A stretch of DNA of 64,000 nt from Aquilaria yunnanensis. Its lineage: Eukaryota > Streptophyta > Magnoliopsida > Malvales > Thymelaeaceae. The position numbers and the translations under genes are program-made. This document shows, one piece after another, positions 37,090 to 49,712 of the stretch (within the stretch, counting starts at the first letter, position 1; every line of letters starts with the position of its first letter). Below the pieces are notes generated by a model. It searched no databases and was not told the origin of the DNA. It saw only the letters and a list, made by a program, of their open reading frames with translations. Location of the stretch: assembly GCA_039654915.1 (NCBI GenBank), contig CM077594.1, positions 16,491,001 to 16,555,000 on the forward strand, given 5' to 3'.

Positions 37090-37325
37090 AAAGAAACTTT
37101 AAAAATATTAATTGTGGCCGCGAGGCACCAACCTTCTTAAGGGCTCAGTGTTCAGGAATCCTATTAATTTGGGCTTTGTGCTCACTAGCAAGAGTTCGAG
37201 GGTTGGTATGCCTGCGTCCTTCAATTTCTGTTCGCTCCTCCTCTTCTAAAACCTGAGCCAAATCACAATCTTGTCTATACTTCCAAAAGAGGTATTCTAA
37301 AATACCTCTCTTTTATTTAATTTTT
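37090..37325. repeat. Dispersed repeat copy B (about 215-235 bp)
   Basis: Same orientation partner of 34095-34310, 3 kb away. See that entry for shared blocks. Confidence 0.65.
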
Positions 37326-37996
37326 GGCGTTTTGGTGCAACCCTTTTTGTTATTAAAAAATGTTAGGATTCAAGACTTCAGAATTCTTATTATGCTATTT
37401 TGCGACGCCATATCAAATCGTACGAAACAATCAAACAAACCGCTCCAATTTGACTCTAATTAATCGTTTAAAAAAAATTGCTTGCGCTTAGGACTAATTC
37501 TATGTTTAATTTTAGCCACCGGTCTCTCGGATCCAAATGCTAAATACATTTAAAATTTATTTAATAAATATATATAAAAAACTAAGCAAGTAAATGAGCA
37601 CTATCTGAATAATGGTTGAATGTTTCATTTTTAAGCGTTTAAACAAGTAAGTTTTTTATTGGAATGCTATTTGTATTAAGCTACAATTCAGAACCTATTT
37701 GGGAGTAGCATTAAAATTTTGAATAATTTATTGAAAGTAGAGATTAAATTGTTAAAGTTAAAAGCTAAAAATTATTGATTTTTCAGAATTTAAATAAAAA
37801 TAACTAAACGGTAATGCCACACCAACAAGGAGAAAATTAGAAGAAACTGCAACATTTGACCGCAACTACAGTTGCCTCACTCTGTTTACTAAATTTATAT
37901 TGGAATAACAGGGGATTGATTTAAACAAACATATATAATACGTCTGAGGTTTTTCTGACATTAATTATTATAAAATGTAGAGATTCATCTGAATAA

Positions 37997-38457
37997 GGGA
38001 AAGTTACAAAAAACCCCCTATAGTTTGGTCAAACCTACAGTTTGCCCCTCTATTTTGAGAAACTTACACTTTGCCCCCTATATTTTTTTATACTGCCTGA
38101 TAACAATTTCTGAAACTGTATTTAAACTATATGGTAATAATGCTCTAGTAATTTCAAGATTTTTCATATTTTTTTCACAGTCAACCGACCTTTAAAAAAT
38201 ATTGATATATAATTACAGGTGGGAAAGTACATTTACAGAAAAGAAAAACTGATAGTTTAAAATATCTATTAACTATAAAAAAAATATTAAACAGATTGAA
38301 ATTACTGAAAGATGATTATCGTATAGTTTAAATACAGTTTCAGAAGTTATTATCAAGCAGCATAAAAAACGTGGGGGGCAAAGTGTAGGTTTCTCAAAAT
38401 AGAGGGGCAAACTGTAGGTTTGACCAAACCACAAGGGGGTTTTTTTGTAACTTTCCC
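37997..38457. mobile_element. Palindromic Mutator-type MITE with perfect 9-bp target duplication
   Basis: The ends GGGAAAGTTACAAAAAACCC and its inverted partner at 38457 pair for about 90 bases, and inner blocks ('ctgaaactgtatttaaacta') also pair, so nearly the whole 461 bp is palindromic. TCTGAATAA lies exactly at both sides (37988-37996 and 38458-38466). The duplication length and inverted ends indicate a Mutator-like MITE. Confidence 0.92.
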
Positions 38458-39814
38458 TCTGAATAATTACGGAACCTTAATGATCAATTAGAGAATTCGG
38501 CCCACCATCTTAAGGGGAGGATTCATGGACTTGACATCTTAATGGGACAACTTTAGGTCAGGCAAAACCTAAGGGAAACTTTTGTAATTTCGGGAGAAAA
38601 AAAAATACAGAAACTGAAGACTTTTAGCAAATCATTATTTCTTACATGGAAGCCAGCTAGTAGAGAGGAAGAATAGGAGACCGATTAGTTAATCAAAATA
38701 TGCAAGCCTTATTTTCCTTTTTTTTTTTTTTTTTGGTATTAAATATTAATGGCCCTGGCAACTTGGCAAGCGAGTACTAAAAAACAAAAAAATATGACTC
38801 CGGCAAGTGGCAAGCAATTCCCACTGCTCGGGGGAAAGATCGGAAGACATGTGGATATAAATAGGCCATCCGGACCACCACTGTCGTCCTACCTACAACT
38901 ATTTCCCGAAGGAGACCACCCTTATTCCTCCTATGGCTATTAAATTACAATATTATCCATAATCACATATGGTTGGTAAAAGCGGATCATCACATATGCT
39001 CTCACATGCTGCGGTTATACATGTGTTTTGTATCTGAATCAAGGTAAGATAACTATTCAATTTTAGGTTGATGTGTTCAGCTCTCGTGCTCTTGTTTCTA
39101 TTCTCAATTCATAATTTTTTTATTTGCTTAAATTTTAAAAAGTGATACCTTTTTATTATCGCTCTCATTCTTCACTCCTACTTTCAGGAGGCTCTAGGGC
39201 ACTTTAATATGGATCCAACTCACATTTCCGTTTGTGAGTTATGGATGTATGGTATATAGTGATGAACATCTGACAATTCAAAATGCACAAACCTTCATTT
39301 GACAGATATCACGCATTTAGCAACAATGAGAATATATACAACGATAGTGAATCACTACAAGAAAACTAGGTTTTAGGTGCTGGACGGGGCAATCTTTAAA
39401 TTAGTCGCCATGCATCTATCACCACGTTGATTGCCAAAAAGTGGGCGCAACTCACGAAGGCAACCTAGAGGCCGATTGATGATTGGTACCAAATTGCTCA
39501 CTAGGGTCAATCACTAACCGATTACCATGTTGCCCACCCAAAAATGTCCATACTGTCAATCCGTGAGAAACAAGACAAACCAATCAACTTCCACGCTTTG
39601 GCATAGAAATTCAGATCTTTTACTTCTTTCTTATGCTTTTTTCACCCTCTCCCACTCTTTTTATGTTGCTTTCTAGCAATGAAACTGGAAATCAAAGGAA
39701 GAATATGCTACTTAATTTCTACAAGAGTCTAACCAATGACTGGGAGGATCACTCAACTATGAAGCATTTCTCAGCTGAGGGTCACTAGAGTCACTACTAA
39801 AAAAACCTACTTTT

Positions 39815-40210
39815 CCAACTGCTAATTTACCAACGGCGTAGCCGTTGGTATTTACCAACGCGCAGAACCGTTGGTAATTATTTTCCAACGTGCACGCGTT
39901 GGTGATGGTTTCAAAAAAATTTAACAGTTTTTTTTTATTTTTCCAACGTGCAAACCGTTGGTAATTACCAACGGTCTTAGACGTTGGTAAAATTCCAACT
40001 TCCCAGCAGCTGGTAAAATTTTTTTTTTTTTTGAAAAGGGTGATTTACCAATGGCTAGTCGTTGGTAAATATTTTCCAACGTCCACGCGTTAGTGAGTGC
40101 TTAAAAAAAAAATTTACATTTTTTTTTTCCAACGTGCAAACCGTTGGTAATTACCAACAGCCTTAGCCGTTGGTAAAATTCCAACTTCCAGCAGTTGGTG
40201 AGGTTTTTTT
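39815..40210. promoter_or_regulatory. Left subterminal motif array of CACTA-1
   Basis: The core CCAACG / CGTTGGTAA recurs in both orientations, often as a palindrome such as CCGTTGGTAATTACCAACGG. A ~165-base block is repeated once with changes (about 39885-40040 and 40070-40200). In En/Spm, comparable motifs bind the TNPA protein; binding here is inferred. Poly-T tracts separate the clusters. Confidence 0.8.
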
Positions 40211-40257
40211 TTTTTTTTACTTTAGTTAAACGGTGCGTTTTGTTGAAAAAAATTAAA

Positions 40258-40271
40258 CCCCCCCCCCCCCC
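40258..40271. repeat. C14 homopolymer
   Basis: Fourteen consecutive C at the boundary of the subterminal region and the presumed transcription start area; its length is liable to sequencing error. Confidence 0.9.
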
Positions 40272-41614
40272 GAGCTTCGCGGCGTCTTCTTCTTTCTTCT
40301 TCCTCTGGTCTCGTCTCTCTCTCTTTCTCCTGTATCTCTCTCCTCCGCTTAATTCCTAGCTCACACATCACACACATTCACTTGTTTGCGTCGATTGAGA
40401 CCGGAAACTTCTTCTTTGAGGTCGGAGATTCATCGATCTGCTGTCGTTTTTTTAGATCTGAAGGTTAATAATTTTTTTCAGCGAATTTTGAATTTTTTTT
40501 TTTAATGTATTTCTCCCTATTTGAGCTTCTTGGTTGATAATGTGTTGAAGATGTTGGTTTTTATTGCAGAATTGAAGCGATTTGGAGGTGTTTCAAGGAA
40601 GTTAATATTTTTTTTTTAGGTAACCGCATTTATTTCGGATTTTTTAATTTTTTTCCTAAATAATTACGTATTTTCGGATTATATTGTGTTAATTTGGTTT
40701 GAAATATGTGCAATATTTGTTATTTTGTGTTGCATTTGGTTGGAGATTTAGTTTTTAGGTTACCCATTACAATTGTTTTTTTATGTGAATTTTTTTACAA
40801 TTTTTTGTTATTTTCGGGATTAATTAGAATTTATGAAAAAATTAGATTTAAGTGATTTGTTTAGGTAGTATATTTACATTTTCCAATGACAAAATATTGT
40901 AGAATATTTATATTTTTTTCATATGGTGAAAAATAATTTTTAAAATAAAAATTAGATTTGCTAATTTCTTTATAAAAAAAATGATACTTCTATTTTTGAA
41001 GTAATTGAAATATGAATAAAATGTTAAACAAGTTAATATTAATATTGCAACAAGCATTAAGTATTGGTTTATAAATATTAAAATCCATTATAGATATAAA
41101 AATTATTAGTAAATTGAGAAATATATAAATTATTTAGATAGATAAAGTTTATTAGAAGTAAATGCATTTCATGTATTTAACGTATTATTAATATTTGTTT
41201 ATGTAAATATAATAAGCATTTTTTTGGTACTGTGTCTGAGTGCAACAATTAGTGGATGCTACTATGTTTATTCTTTATGTTCCCTTTTTTATGGCAACTC
41301 TTTATGATTCATTTTTAAAATAATGAACTAACAAATTAAAATACTTAAAAATAAAGAAAAATTAAAATGAAACTCGATCCCTTTTTAAAATACCCAAAGG
41401 AATATACTCAACTACTTTTAATTATGGAATGTTCACTTGAACCATATACTATTGCATTAGAACTTTTAATAACTCATTTCTGAAATAAAAAACTATCGAA
41501 CAGATTATATGGTAGAATACCAACTTTAGTTTCAAAGAATGATCTCACAAGTTAAACAAAGTTGATATTAATAAGCGATTAAAAAAAGCCAGTTCCAAAA
41601 ACTCAAACTCATTC

Positions 41615-41671
<57 letters not shown>

Positions 41672-42023
41672 AAATTCTATACTCAACGATGGAAACTAGG
41701 TATGTACAAAATATGTGTTGGCCTTATCTGAAATTTAATAAAAAAATGTCTCAATTTAAAACAGATATACATAAGTTAAAATAAATGATGCGTTAAGAGA
41801 GAAAAGATAATGACATGACGGTTATACATAACTATAATGAAACAAATAATAATCTTCGTACCATATTTTGTTTAAATTGATCGTGTACATTAATGATACT
41901 TAGTTTCATTTGAAGAAATTTCTTATATTACCAGTATATTAAGTTATTTTTCCCCCATTTTTCAGTTCCTCCTTGCATCTGTCTAGCGTGAAGAAGTACC
42001 CATTGTTTCTCCTGTCGTTCGAG
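40272..42023 (+). promoter_or_regulatory. Presumed promoter and 5' untranslated exons of CACTA-1
   Basis: A CT-rich, GC-balanced stretch (40272-40465) ending at a donor-like GAAG/GTTAAT looks like a non-coding first exon. A second short exon-like segment (41966-42023) is bounded by TTTTTCAG and CGAG/GTTAGT. Both lie between the left array and the transposase start, as expected for the element's own promoter. No TATA box was fixed. CACTA-2 has a similar GC-rich stretch at about 51040-51200. Confidence 0.45.
41617..41668. repeat. (TA)n microsatellite, about 26 repeats
   Basis: Uninterrupted AT dinucleotides within the 5' non-coding part of CACTA-1. Confidence 0.95.
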
Positions 42024-43180
42024 GTTAGTTTATAATTCTTTTCGTGTATTTTTTAGAACGGGATGATTTTAAGGGAAATTGTTTTAATTACTAATATTGG
42101 TAATAAAACGGAAATACTTCTCACTATGGTTTGAACACTGTGGCTTTAGATTTGAATATAAAATTTATGTTAATTATTTGTTATCTGTGCATATTTTTTC
42201 TTCTGTATTATAGTCAATATGTAATTTCTTTGTGCGTTGTGTATATTATTTTATGGCATGATTATTTAAATAAGTTCATGGTAATGTTTGTATTAATGGT
42301 TTAGTTGGAGTGCTTTAGTGGAAATGGTTATATTATGTCATAAGATAGTATTGATAATAAAACTTTATTCCTTATAATAAAACCATGTGGACAGTTAGCT
42401 GACAATAATAATGCAGAAAAAATACCTCGTAAAGGAATTTGGATACCAATAGAGAAAAGATTAAAAAAAATACTTAATTAGGACCACTAAAGAGGAGTTA
42501 TCACTGTCATTCGAAGAAATCCAGGTATCCTGATTGTACCAAACATGACTTTAACGCAAACTTCTTCCTAACCCTAACCTTTACCTTATACCATACATCT
42601 ACACTTAAACCCAACACAATATACCTAAACTTGTAAACCCTAAATACTTAGGATCAGTATATATAACAAAATATATACTGATTTAATGAGAGCTCAAACA
42701 TTCTAAGGTCTTATCCAATGGTTACTAGAAAGGATTTTATTGTGCAAATCCTACCCCAACTTTTATGTTCTAACTACAAGATTAAATTATTGTCTTCAAT
42801 TGAACTTATCAGTTCTTACCCTTCATCATATTGTACATGAGTTTACTTAACTTGATGACTTAACTTATTAAGATAAAATAGCTTAGTCAAGGTACTTAAA
42901 AGCTTAGTAAATCCTGGCTTTGTAATAAAATATTCTTTAAAAATTATGAATTTAAGTACTAAGAACAATGACAGTAATAAGAACAATAATGATGACCGTA
43001 CGTTAATCATAAGAACAACTTTATTGATAATAAACTTTGTCTATCTAAAAATACTGTAAACTTGAGAGGGTAAACATTGAAGCATACTTTTGTTATTTTT
43101 AGTAACTCAACCTAAAACTTGAGTACGTATATCCTTTAATAGATTGAGGTGTTTATCATTACGAACAGATTTTGTGCGTA

Positions 43181-46100
43181 ATGGAATCCGCCCGTAGTTG
43201 GATGTACAGTAACCGTTTCTTGCCTCGCCGAACTGGTTACACACAACAATGGGAGTCTGGGGTGGAAGAATTTATATCATTTGCTGTATCCCACCCTGAA
43301 ACTATGAGCGGGTTCTGCATTCGCTGTCCTTGTCGGAAGTGTAAGAATTTGCGGTTTAATCAGGCTGATGAGGTCAGAGTTCATCTGTACAAATGGGGGT
43401 TTACGCCTTTTTACTTGAATTGGACCGCACATGGTGAGCCATTTAATGAATCATCAGATATGGCTCCAGGTGTGGGTGGGTTTACAGAGTTTGACCAGGG
43501 GTGTTCGTCGACGAATCCATATGAAAGGATGGTATTAGATGCCGTTGGCCCTAGTTACAATCAATTTCCGGAAGACAATGTTGTGGAGCCGAATGAAAGT
43601 GCTCAAAATTTTTTTAATCTGTTGAATTCAGTGTCAACTCCTTTATGGGATGGGTGCGAAAGTCATTCTGAGTTATCTGCTGCTGTCCGCCTTCTCAACC
43701 TTAAGTCTGAGTATCACATGTCACGAGGATGCTTTAATGGCGTTGCCCAACTAATGAAGGAGACCCAACCAACAGATAGTAAGATGCCATCAAATTGGTA
43801 TGAAACTAAGAAATTAGTTTCCCAGTTGGGTCTGTCTCACGAGAAAATTGATGTCTGTGTGAATGATTGTATGTTGTTCTGGAAAGATGACAGTACCAAT
43901 CGTATTTGTAAGTACTGTGGGTCTGAGAGATATAAGCCAAAAAAAGGAGGTCGTGGTAAAGATCGACCGAGGAAAACCATGCATTATTTACCACTAAGCC
44001 CTCGTCTGCAACGCTTATTTGCGTCATTGGCAACAGCTGAGCAGATGAGGTGGCATAAGGAGCAAACACAGGTCCCGGGTGTGTTAAAACATCCATCAGA
44101 TGGTGAAGCTTGGAAACATTTTGATCAGACCTACCCATGGTTTGCTTCGGAACCACGAAATGTCAGATTGGGTTTGTGTGCTGATGGATTTACACCTTTT
44201 GGACCATCTAGGAAACAATACTCTTGTTGGCCTGTGATCGTTACTCCGTATAATTTGCCCCCCTGGATGTGCATGAAAAAACCCTACATGTTCCTTTCGT
44301 TGTTGATTCCAAGTCCACGTAGCCCAAATCATAAGATTGATGTTTATCTACAACCTCTCATTGACGAGCTACGGCATCTGTGGTTTGATGGCGTCGAAAC
44401 ATGGGATGTGTCATTGAAACAGAATTTTATTCTGCGAGCAGTATTAATGTGGACCATAAATGACTTCCCGGCTTATGGCATGCTATCAGGGTGGATGACA
44501 CATGGGCGATTGTCTTGCCCTATTTGTATGGGTGAAAGTAAGGCATTCCAACTTAAGTATGGCGGGAAAATTTCTTTTTTCGACTGTCATCGGCAATTCC
44601 TCCCCCGTATCCACCCATATAGAAGGAATTGTACTTGCTTTAAGAAAGGGAAATCAGAAAAGTCATTGCCTCCTCCGCGCTTATCAGGTGAAGATATATT
44701 TGAAAGAATCTCATGGATACCATCAGTTGGTAACGATGGTCCACAAAATCGACCGTGTGATTATGGGAAATCACATAATTGGACGAAGCGAAGCATTTTT
44801 TGGGAGTTACCATATTGGGCCACGAACTTAATACGACATAATCTTGATGTTATGCATATTGAGAAGAACGTGTTTGAGAATATATGGAATACTGTGATGG
44901 ATGTTAAGAACAAAACCAAAGATAATGTGAAAGCACGGAAGGACCTGGAAATTTATTGTAATCGGCAGGAGTTAAACATGGTTCCACTTGATGATGGTCG
45001 TTCGTTCAAACCAAAGGCGAGGTTCACATTGGATGTTAACCAAAGGCAAGATGTGATCGCCTGGGTAAAATCATTACGACTCCCTGATGGATATGCCTCG
45101 AATCTTGGGAGATGTGTTGATACAGCTGGTTGCAATATGTATGGTATGAAGAGTCATGATTGCCACGTTATGATGTAAAGGCTTCTCCCCATTGCCCTCG
45201 AAGCGCTACCCAACAATATTTGGAAGCCATTAACGGAGTTAAGCCTATTCTTTAGAGACTTGTGCTCTCCAGAATTGCATGAAAATCAGTTGTTTGCATT
45301 GGAGGAAAATATTCCAATTATAATTTGTAAGCTTGAGAGAATTTTCCCTCCAGGGTTTTTTGATGTGATGGAGCATCTCCCAGTTCACTTGCCCTATGAA
45401 GCAAGGGTTGGAGGACCTGTTCAGTACCGATGGATGTATAAATTTGAGCGGTGCATGCATGACCTAAAAATGAAGGTTTCTAATACTGCTCATGTTGAGG
45501 GATCGATATGTGAAGCATACCTTATAGAGGAAACTTCCATCTTTTGCTCTCATTACTTTGAGTCCCATGTTCCCACAATGATGAACCGCGTACCGAGAAA
45601 TGACGATGGTGGTCCTGTCCAATGTAATGGTGACTTGTGGACGATATTCACTTTTCCGGGACTACCATATGGTGCATGCCGCTATAGATTCCTCACGGAC
45701 AATGAACTCAGACTTGCAACCACATACGTTCTTCTAAACTGTCCTCAGATCAGGCCATACCTAAAGTAAGTCATTTGTCATGTAAAGGCATTCCAACTGT
45801 GAATATGTTCAAATTCAGTACTACTGATCAAACAAAACTAACATATTTTTATTGTTTCTGTAATTGGCCACAGTATGTTTGTGGACATGGTCAGGGAAAC
45901 TGCACCCGAGATAACAATGTCCGAGATGGACGTACACATTGAAAACAATTTCTCAGCCTGGCTCCGACGATATGTACGTGTGCTTTTAGGACAGAATGTA
46001 TTGCAATATCTTAAGTTATACAACATTCCATATATGTTGTCCTAAATTGAAATATGTTTTGCATAGGTTGATGACCCAGGTAACAATATTGTCGATACCA

Positions 46101-46798
46101 TCTTGTGGGATCTTGCATGTGGTCCCTCACGGCGAGTTCAGACATGGCCGGTGTATTTCACAAATGGGTACAAGTTTCACATAAGTGAATGGGGGAAGGA
46201 CAAATCAACATTTAATAGTGGAGTATGCATACGCAGCACGGGTGCAAGTGAAGTTGAATGTGATTTTTATGGTATATTAGAAGAAGTCATTCAACTCGAA
46301 TATCCCGGCTTTCCGCATAAGAATGTTGTCTTGTTTAGGTGCAACTGGTTTGACCCAACACCTGAACGTGGAACTCGAATGCATAAACAGTTTGGGTTAG
46401 TTGAGATCCGGAATAGCCGCAGATATCAGAAGTTTGATCCTTTCATTCTAGCATCACAGGCTGACCAAGTTTACTACACACGATATCCGAGTAAGTCACG
46501 TGAAAGAAACGGGTGGTCAACTGTTATGAAGATAAAACCTCGATGGATAATACAGGCTGTAGTTATGGACACGGATGACGTGTATCAAGACAGTGGATCC
46601 GTTAATTGTCAAAGAATTGAAGATGACCCAATTGAGGAGTTAGCTGACCCGGGTATCGGTGATGATATTGAAGAAGATGTACTTGAGGAGGGGGGATCTA
46701 ATGGCGAGACAGAGGATGAGGAGGAGTTTATATCCGATGACAGTGACTCTGAAGAGTCCGAGGAGTTTGAGTCGAATGAAAGCAGTGGGAATGAATGA
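43181..46798 (+). pseudogene. TNP2-type CACTA transposase gene with a single in-frame stop
   Basis: Three exons, 43181-45765, 45874-45973 and 46067-46798, with GTAAGT and GTACGT donors, join in frame over 1139 codons. The only interruption is TAA at 45176-45178 (codon 666); the sister copy in CACTA-2 has CAA there. Residues ~4-80 (RSWMY, then HL..WGF..Y..W..HGE) match the Transpos_assoc domain. Residues ~206-450 (VNDCMLFWKDD, then GRLSCPICM) match Transposase_21. Then come HNLDVMHIEKNVFENIW (~553) and DUF4218-like text, and a DUF4216-like domain (~922-1064, YFTNGYKFHI) with an acidic tail. The protein would cut and join the element's ends. The stop leaves a 665-residue product lacking the C-terminal domains. 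An acceptor-like AACAG lies just before the start ATG. Confidence 0.92.
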
Positions 46799-46957
46799 AT
46801 GATTAGATAACATCTATTAGGAATAATGGTAACCTGTAATTTTTATGTATGTGATGGAAATATTTGAGTACGTTTATGTACCCCTAATACTGCACAATAT
46901 ATGTCAGTAGATATATGTTATGTTTAATTCACCAACTTAAAAACTAAATAAATGCAG

Positions 46958-48717
46958 ATGCCTCGTAAAGGGGATAACACGTATAAACGCCGACCTGGGA
47001 AAGGACCATTTGCGCAGTTTAAGGAGGTAATGGAACCAATACTTAATGAACGACATAGGATGGGTTCTTCATCCCGGGCACAGCAGGATGTCGGTGTGGA
47101 GACGCAGGGGACAACAGTGCCACCCACGCAGGTCCCCTCACATGAGCACCGAGAAGACGGCGGTGGAGGCACGCCATCTGGACATGGATCTGGTGCGCGG
47201 CACCTGAGGCACCCCATAGTGCCGACCCATCCCTCAGATGATGATATACATATTGATGACATCCCATCATCGATGTCACAGACAGCAGGTCGACCGCGGA
47301 TGAGGATAACCCCATATGGTAACACGTAAGTGATAAATACCAGACACAAGTATTAATATTAGTGAAATAATACTTTACATGGAATCATTCTTTGAAACTT
47401 AAGTCCGATAATTTAAATGTCACAGATTCATTCCAGCTGCGGCGACACGGTTAGTGACACCATGTTTCACCACACATTTCAAGCCATATGCTGAATGGTC
47501 CTTCGTCTCTCCATCAGACCTGCAGCAATGGTGGCGTGTTTTTGAGGTATGACAATAATATTACTATGATAATGATGTAATAATGTTATAAGAGATAGAA
47601 TGGTATTTTCCCATTCTAATAGTTTAAACATATTAACCTGTACAGAGGAGCTGTGAGTGGGATCCCATACACCATAATGAGGTGTATCGGGTTTGGAATA
47701 TATTGGGAGCACAACATTACAGAAGCATGATGTCAGAAATTCGGCGTGTGAAAGATCCGGTTAAACGTCGAGCGAAGGCGAACTTTATGTCAGATGCTGC
47801 ATATGCGGAGATGGAGGCATATTGGGCGACTCCTGAGTTCATTCAAAAGTCCTCGAAGTTCAAGGCAATGCGAGGAACAATGACTGACGATGATTCACAG
47901 TCTGGCTCTTGCAGCGCGACATATGCTGGGGGATCTATCTCGATGTCTGCACATCGAGAGCAAATGGTATGTATGCTTTAATGTTCTTTCAAATAACAGT
48001 TGAGATACTAATGAAATATTCTAACATATTAATGTTGGTTTTCATTCAAATAGAGAGAGAGAGATCCTGAGAAGAAGGACCCTGGCTTGTTTAAAGTCCT
48101 TCAAGCGACACATAAAAAGAAGGATGGGAGATATGTTAGTAAGCGCTATGAAGAAGTTGCTGTAAGTAGTAAAAGTCGTTTGGTTGCAGAATATTCTTAA
48201 CTTAATGACTATGTTTAACAAATTATGACATGACTAAATGTATTTTATGACGTTGCTGTAGACTCGTATCAGTGCAGAGATTGAGGAGCAAACACAGCAA
48301 GAGGATGGAATAGAGGCCATTGATGAACTAGCAATTATTAGTACCACATCTGGCGGTAGAAGGAGAGGCCGGGTATTTGGATTAGGATCTGAGCAGTGTG
48401 CTATACCGGGACGCCGACAGCATGGTCCCATCCCGCCTATCGACATCACACAGATACCGCAATTCAACGAGCAAGTACAGAAGATGATGGTGGAGGAGAA
48501 TGCGCGAAGGGATGCGGAGTACGAGAGGAAGCTCGAGAGGATTCAGAGGAGACAGAGAGCAGAGATGGAGGCTCAAAGAGCTGCATTGGAGGCAAACCGG
48601 GCTCAGTTGGAGATTATTTGTCGTTCGCTAAACCTTCCATGCCCGCCGGCACAACCAGTTCCACATTATCCTAATGACTCGGAGTCAGAGGATGAAGAGA
48701 TAGTCAGGACTCCGTGA
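46958..48717 (+). CDS. Transposase_24 (Ptta/En/Spm) family protein, TNPA-like, apparently intact
   Basis: Five exons, 46958-47325, 47426-47546, 47646-47966, 48054-48161 and 48262-48717, all with GT-AG borders, join to 458 codons (457 aa). The start MPRKGDNTYKRR is preceded directly by an acceptor-like GCAG. The central part (about 124-306) has CEWDPIHHNEVYRVW, KANFMSDAAYAEM and SGSCSATYAGG, typical of plant Transposase_24 proteins. VFGLGSEQ follows, then a charged heptad-rich coiled coil (~378-425) and an acidic end. By analogy with En/Spm TNPA it should bind the subterminal motifs and bring the ends together; that role is inferred. The same gene in CACTA-2 is broken. Confidence 0.88.
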
Positions 48718-49084
48718 TGGGCGTCATCAACAGGTTAGCGCATTTCTGTAGTTCTTGTATTAGAGCATGGCAACATAATTATTTTTAGACCTAAATCAGA
48801 CTGACTTGATATTTATGAAATGTGTAAGCCGTTGAATGTTGAATGCTTTCTTTCAGACATATCTGTTATTGCTTTAATTATGCTGTAGTTGACAATATTT
48901 TATTTCAATTACGTTGGCATATAGTTGTGTAATGTTTATTGCTGAGTAAAGCCGGGCGTACTTTTGAATTGGTAATTTACTTTTGAATGTGGATTGAAAC
49001 GGGTAAAAATACGAAAGAACCGAAACCTGGAACGTTTAATATACATAACGAACGCGCAAATGTGAAACCAACTTTCGCGAAGGG

Positions 49085-49712
49085 TCAGTACCAACGGCTT
49101 TATAACAGCACCGTTACCAACTTCCGCCAGTTGGTAATTACCAACTGCCAAGTTACCAACTGCTGACAGTTGGTAAGTTACCAACTGCTGCGCGTTGGTA
49201 AGTTACCAACGCGCAGCAGTTGATAAACTACCAACTGCTGCACGTTGGTAAATGGGTTACCAACTGCTGACAGTTCGTAAGTTACCAACTGCCAGCAGTT
49301 GGTAACCCATTTACCAACGTGCAGCAGTTGGTAGTTTACCAACTGTTGCGCGTTGGTAATTTACCAACGCGGAGCAGTTTGTAGTTTACCAACTGTTGCG
49401 CGTTGGTAATTTACCAACGCGGAGCAGTTGGTAAGTTACCAACGCGCAGCAGTTGGTAATTTACCAACGTGCAGCAGTTGGTAACTTACCAACGGCTGAC
49501 AGTTGGTAAATTACCAACTGCTGGCAGTTGGTAACTATAACTAAGCAATGGAAACCGAGTCCTTTAAATGACCGTTGGTAATTACCAACGTGTACACGTT
49601 GGAATTTACCAACGTGTTATTAGTTGCGCGTTGGTAAAAAATTTTCCAACGTATCGAATACCAACTGCCATTTACCAACGTGCAACAGTTGGTAAATGGC
49701 AATTGGTAAAGT
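49085..49712. promoter_or_regulatory. Right subterminal palindromic array of CACTA-1
   Basis: More than twenty TTACCAAC / GTTGGTAA motifs stand back to back in alternating orientation. Units such as CCAACTGCTGACAGTTGG and CCAACTGCTGCGCGTTGG are palindromes separated by TAAGTTA or TAATTTA. Unlike the left end, many copies have CAACTG in place of CAACG. The array begins ~370 bases after the second gene and stops ~20 bases before the terminal inverted repeat. It is the likely binding platform for the TNPA-like protein. Confidence 0.85.

Noticed and set aside
43806..45460. Long minus-strand frames opposite the TNP2 gene
   Set aside because: They are shadows of the plus-strand transposase: no domain is recognisable, and the plus frame carries conserved family motifs.
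46924..47349. Minus-strand frame of 141 codons over the first TNPA-like exon
   Set aside because: It is antisense to a coding exon with clear homologous copy and splice sites; its sequence is compositionally a shadow.
49085..49712. Regular short repeats resembling a CRISPR array
   Set aside because: The repeats alternate in orientation and vary, the spacers are tiny and similar, no cas genes exist, and the location is the subterminal region of a plant CACTA transposon.
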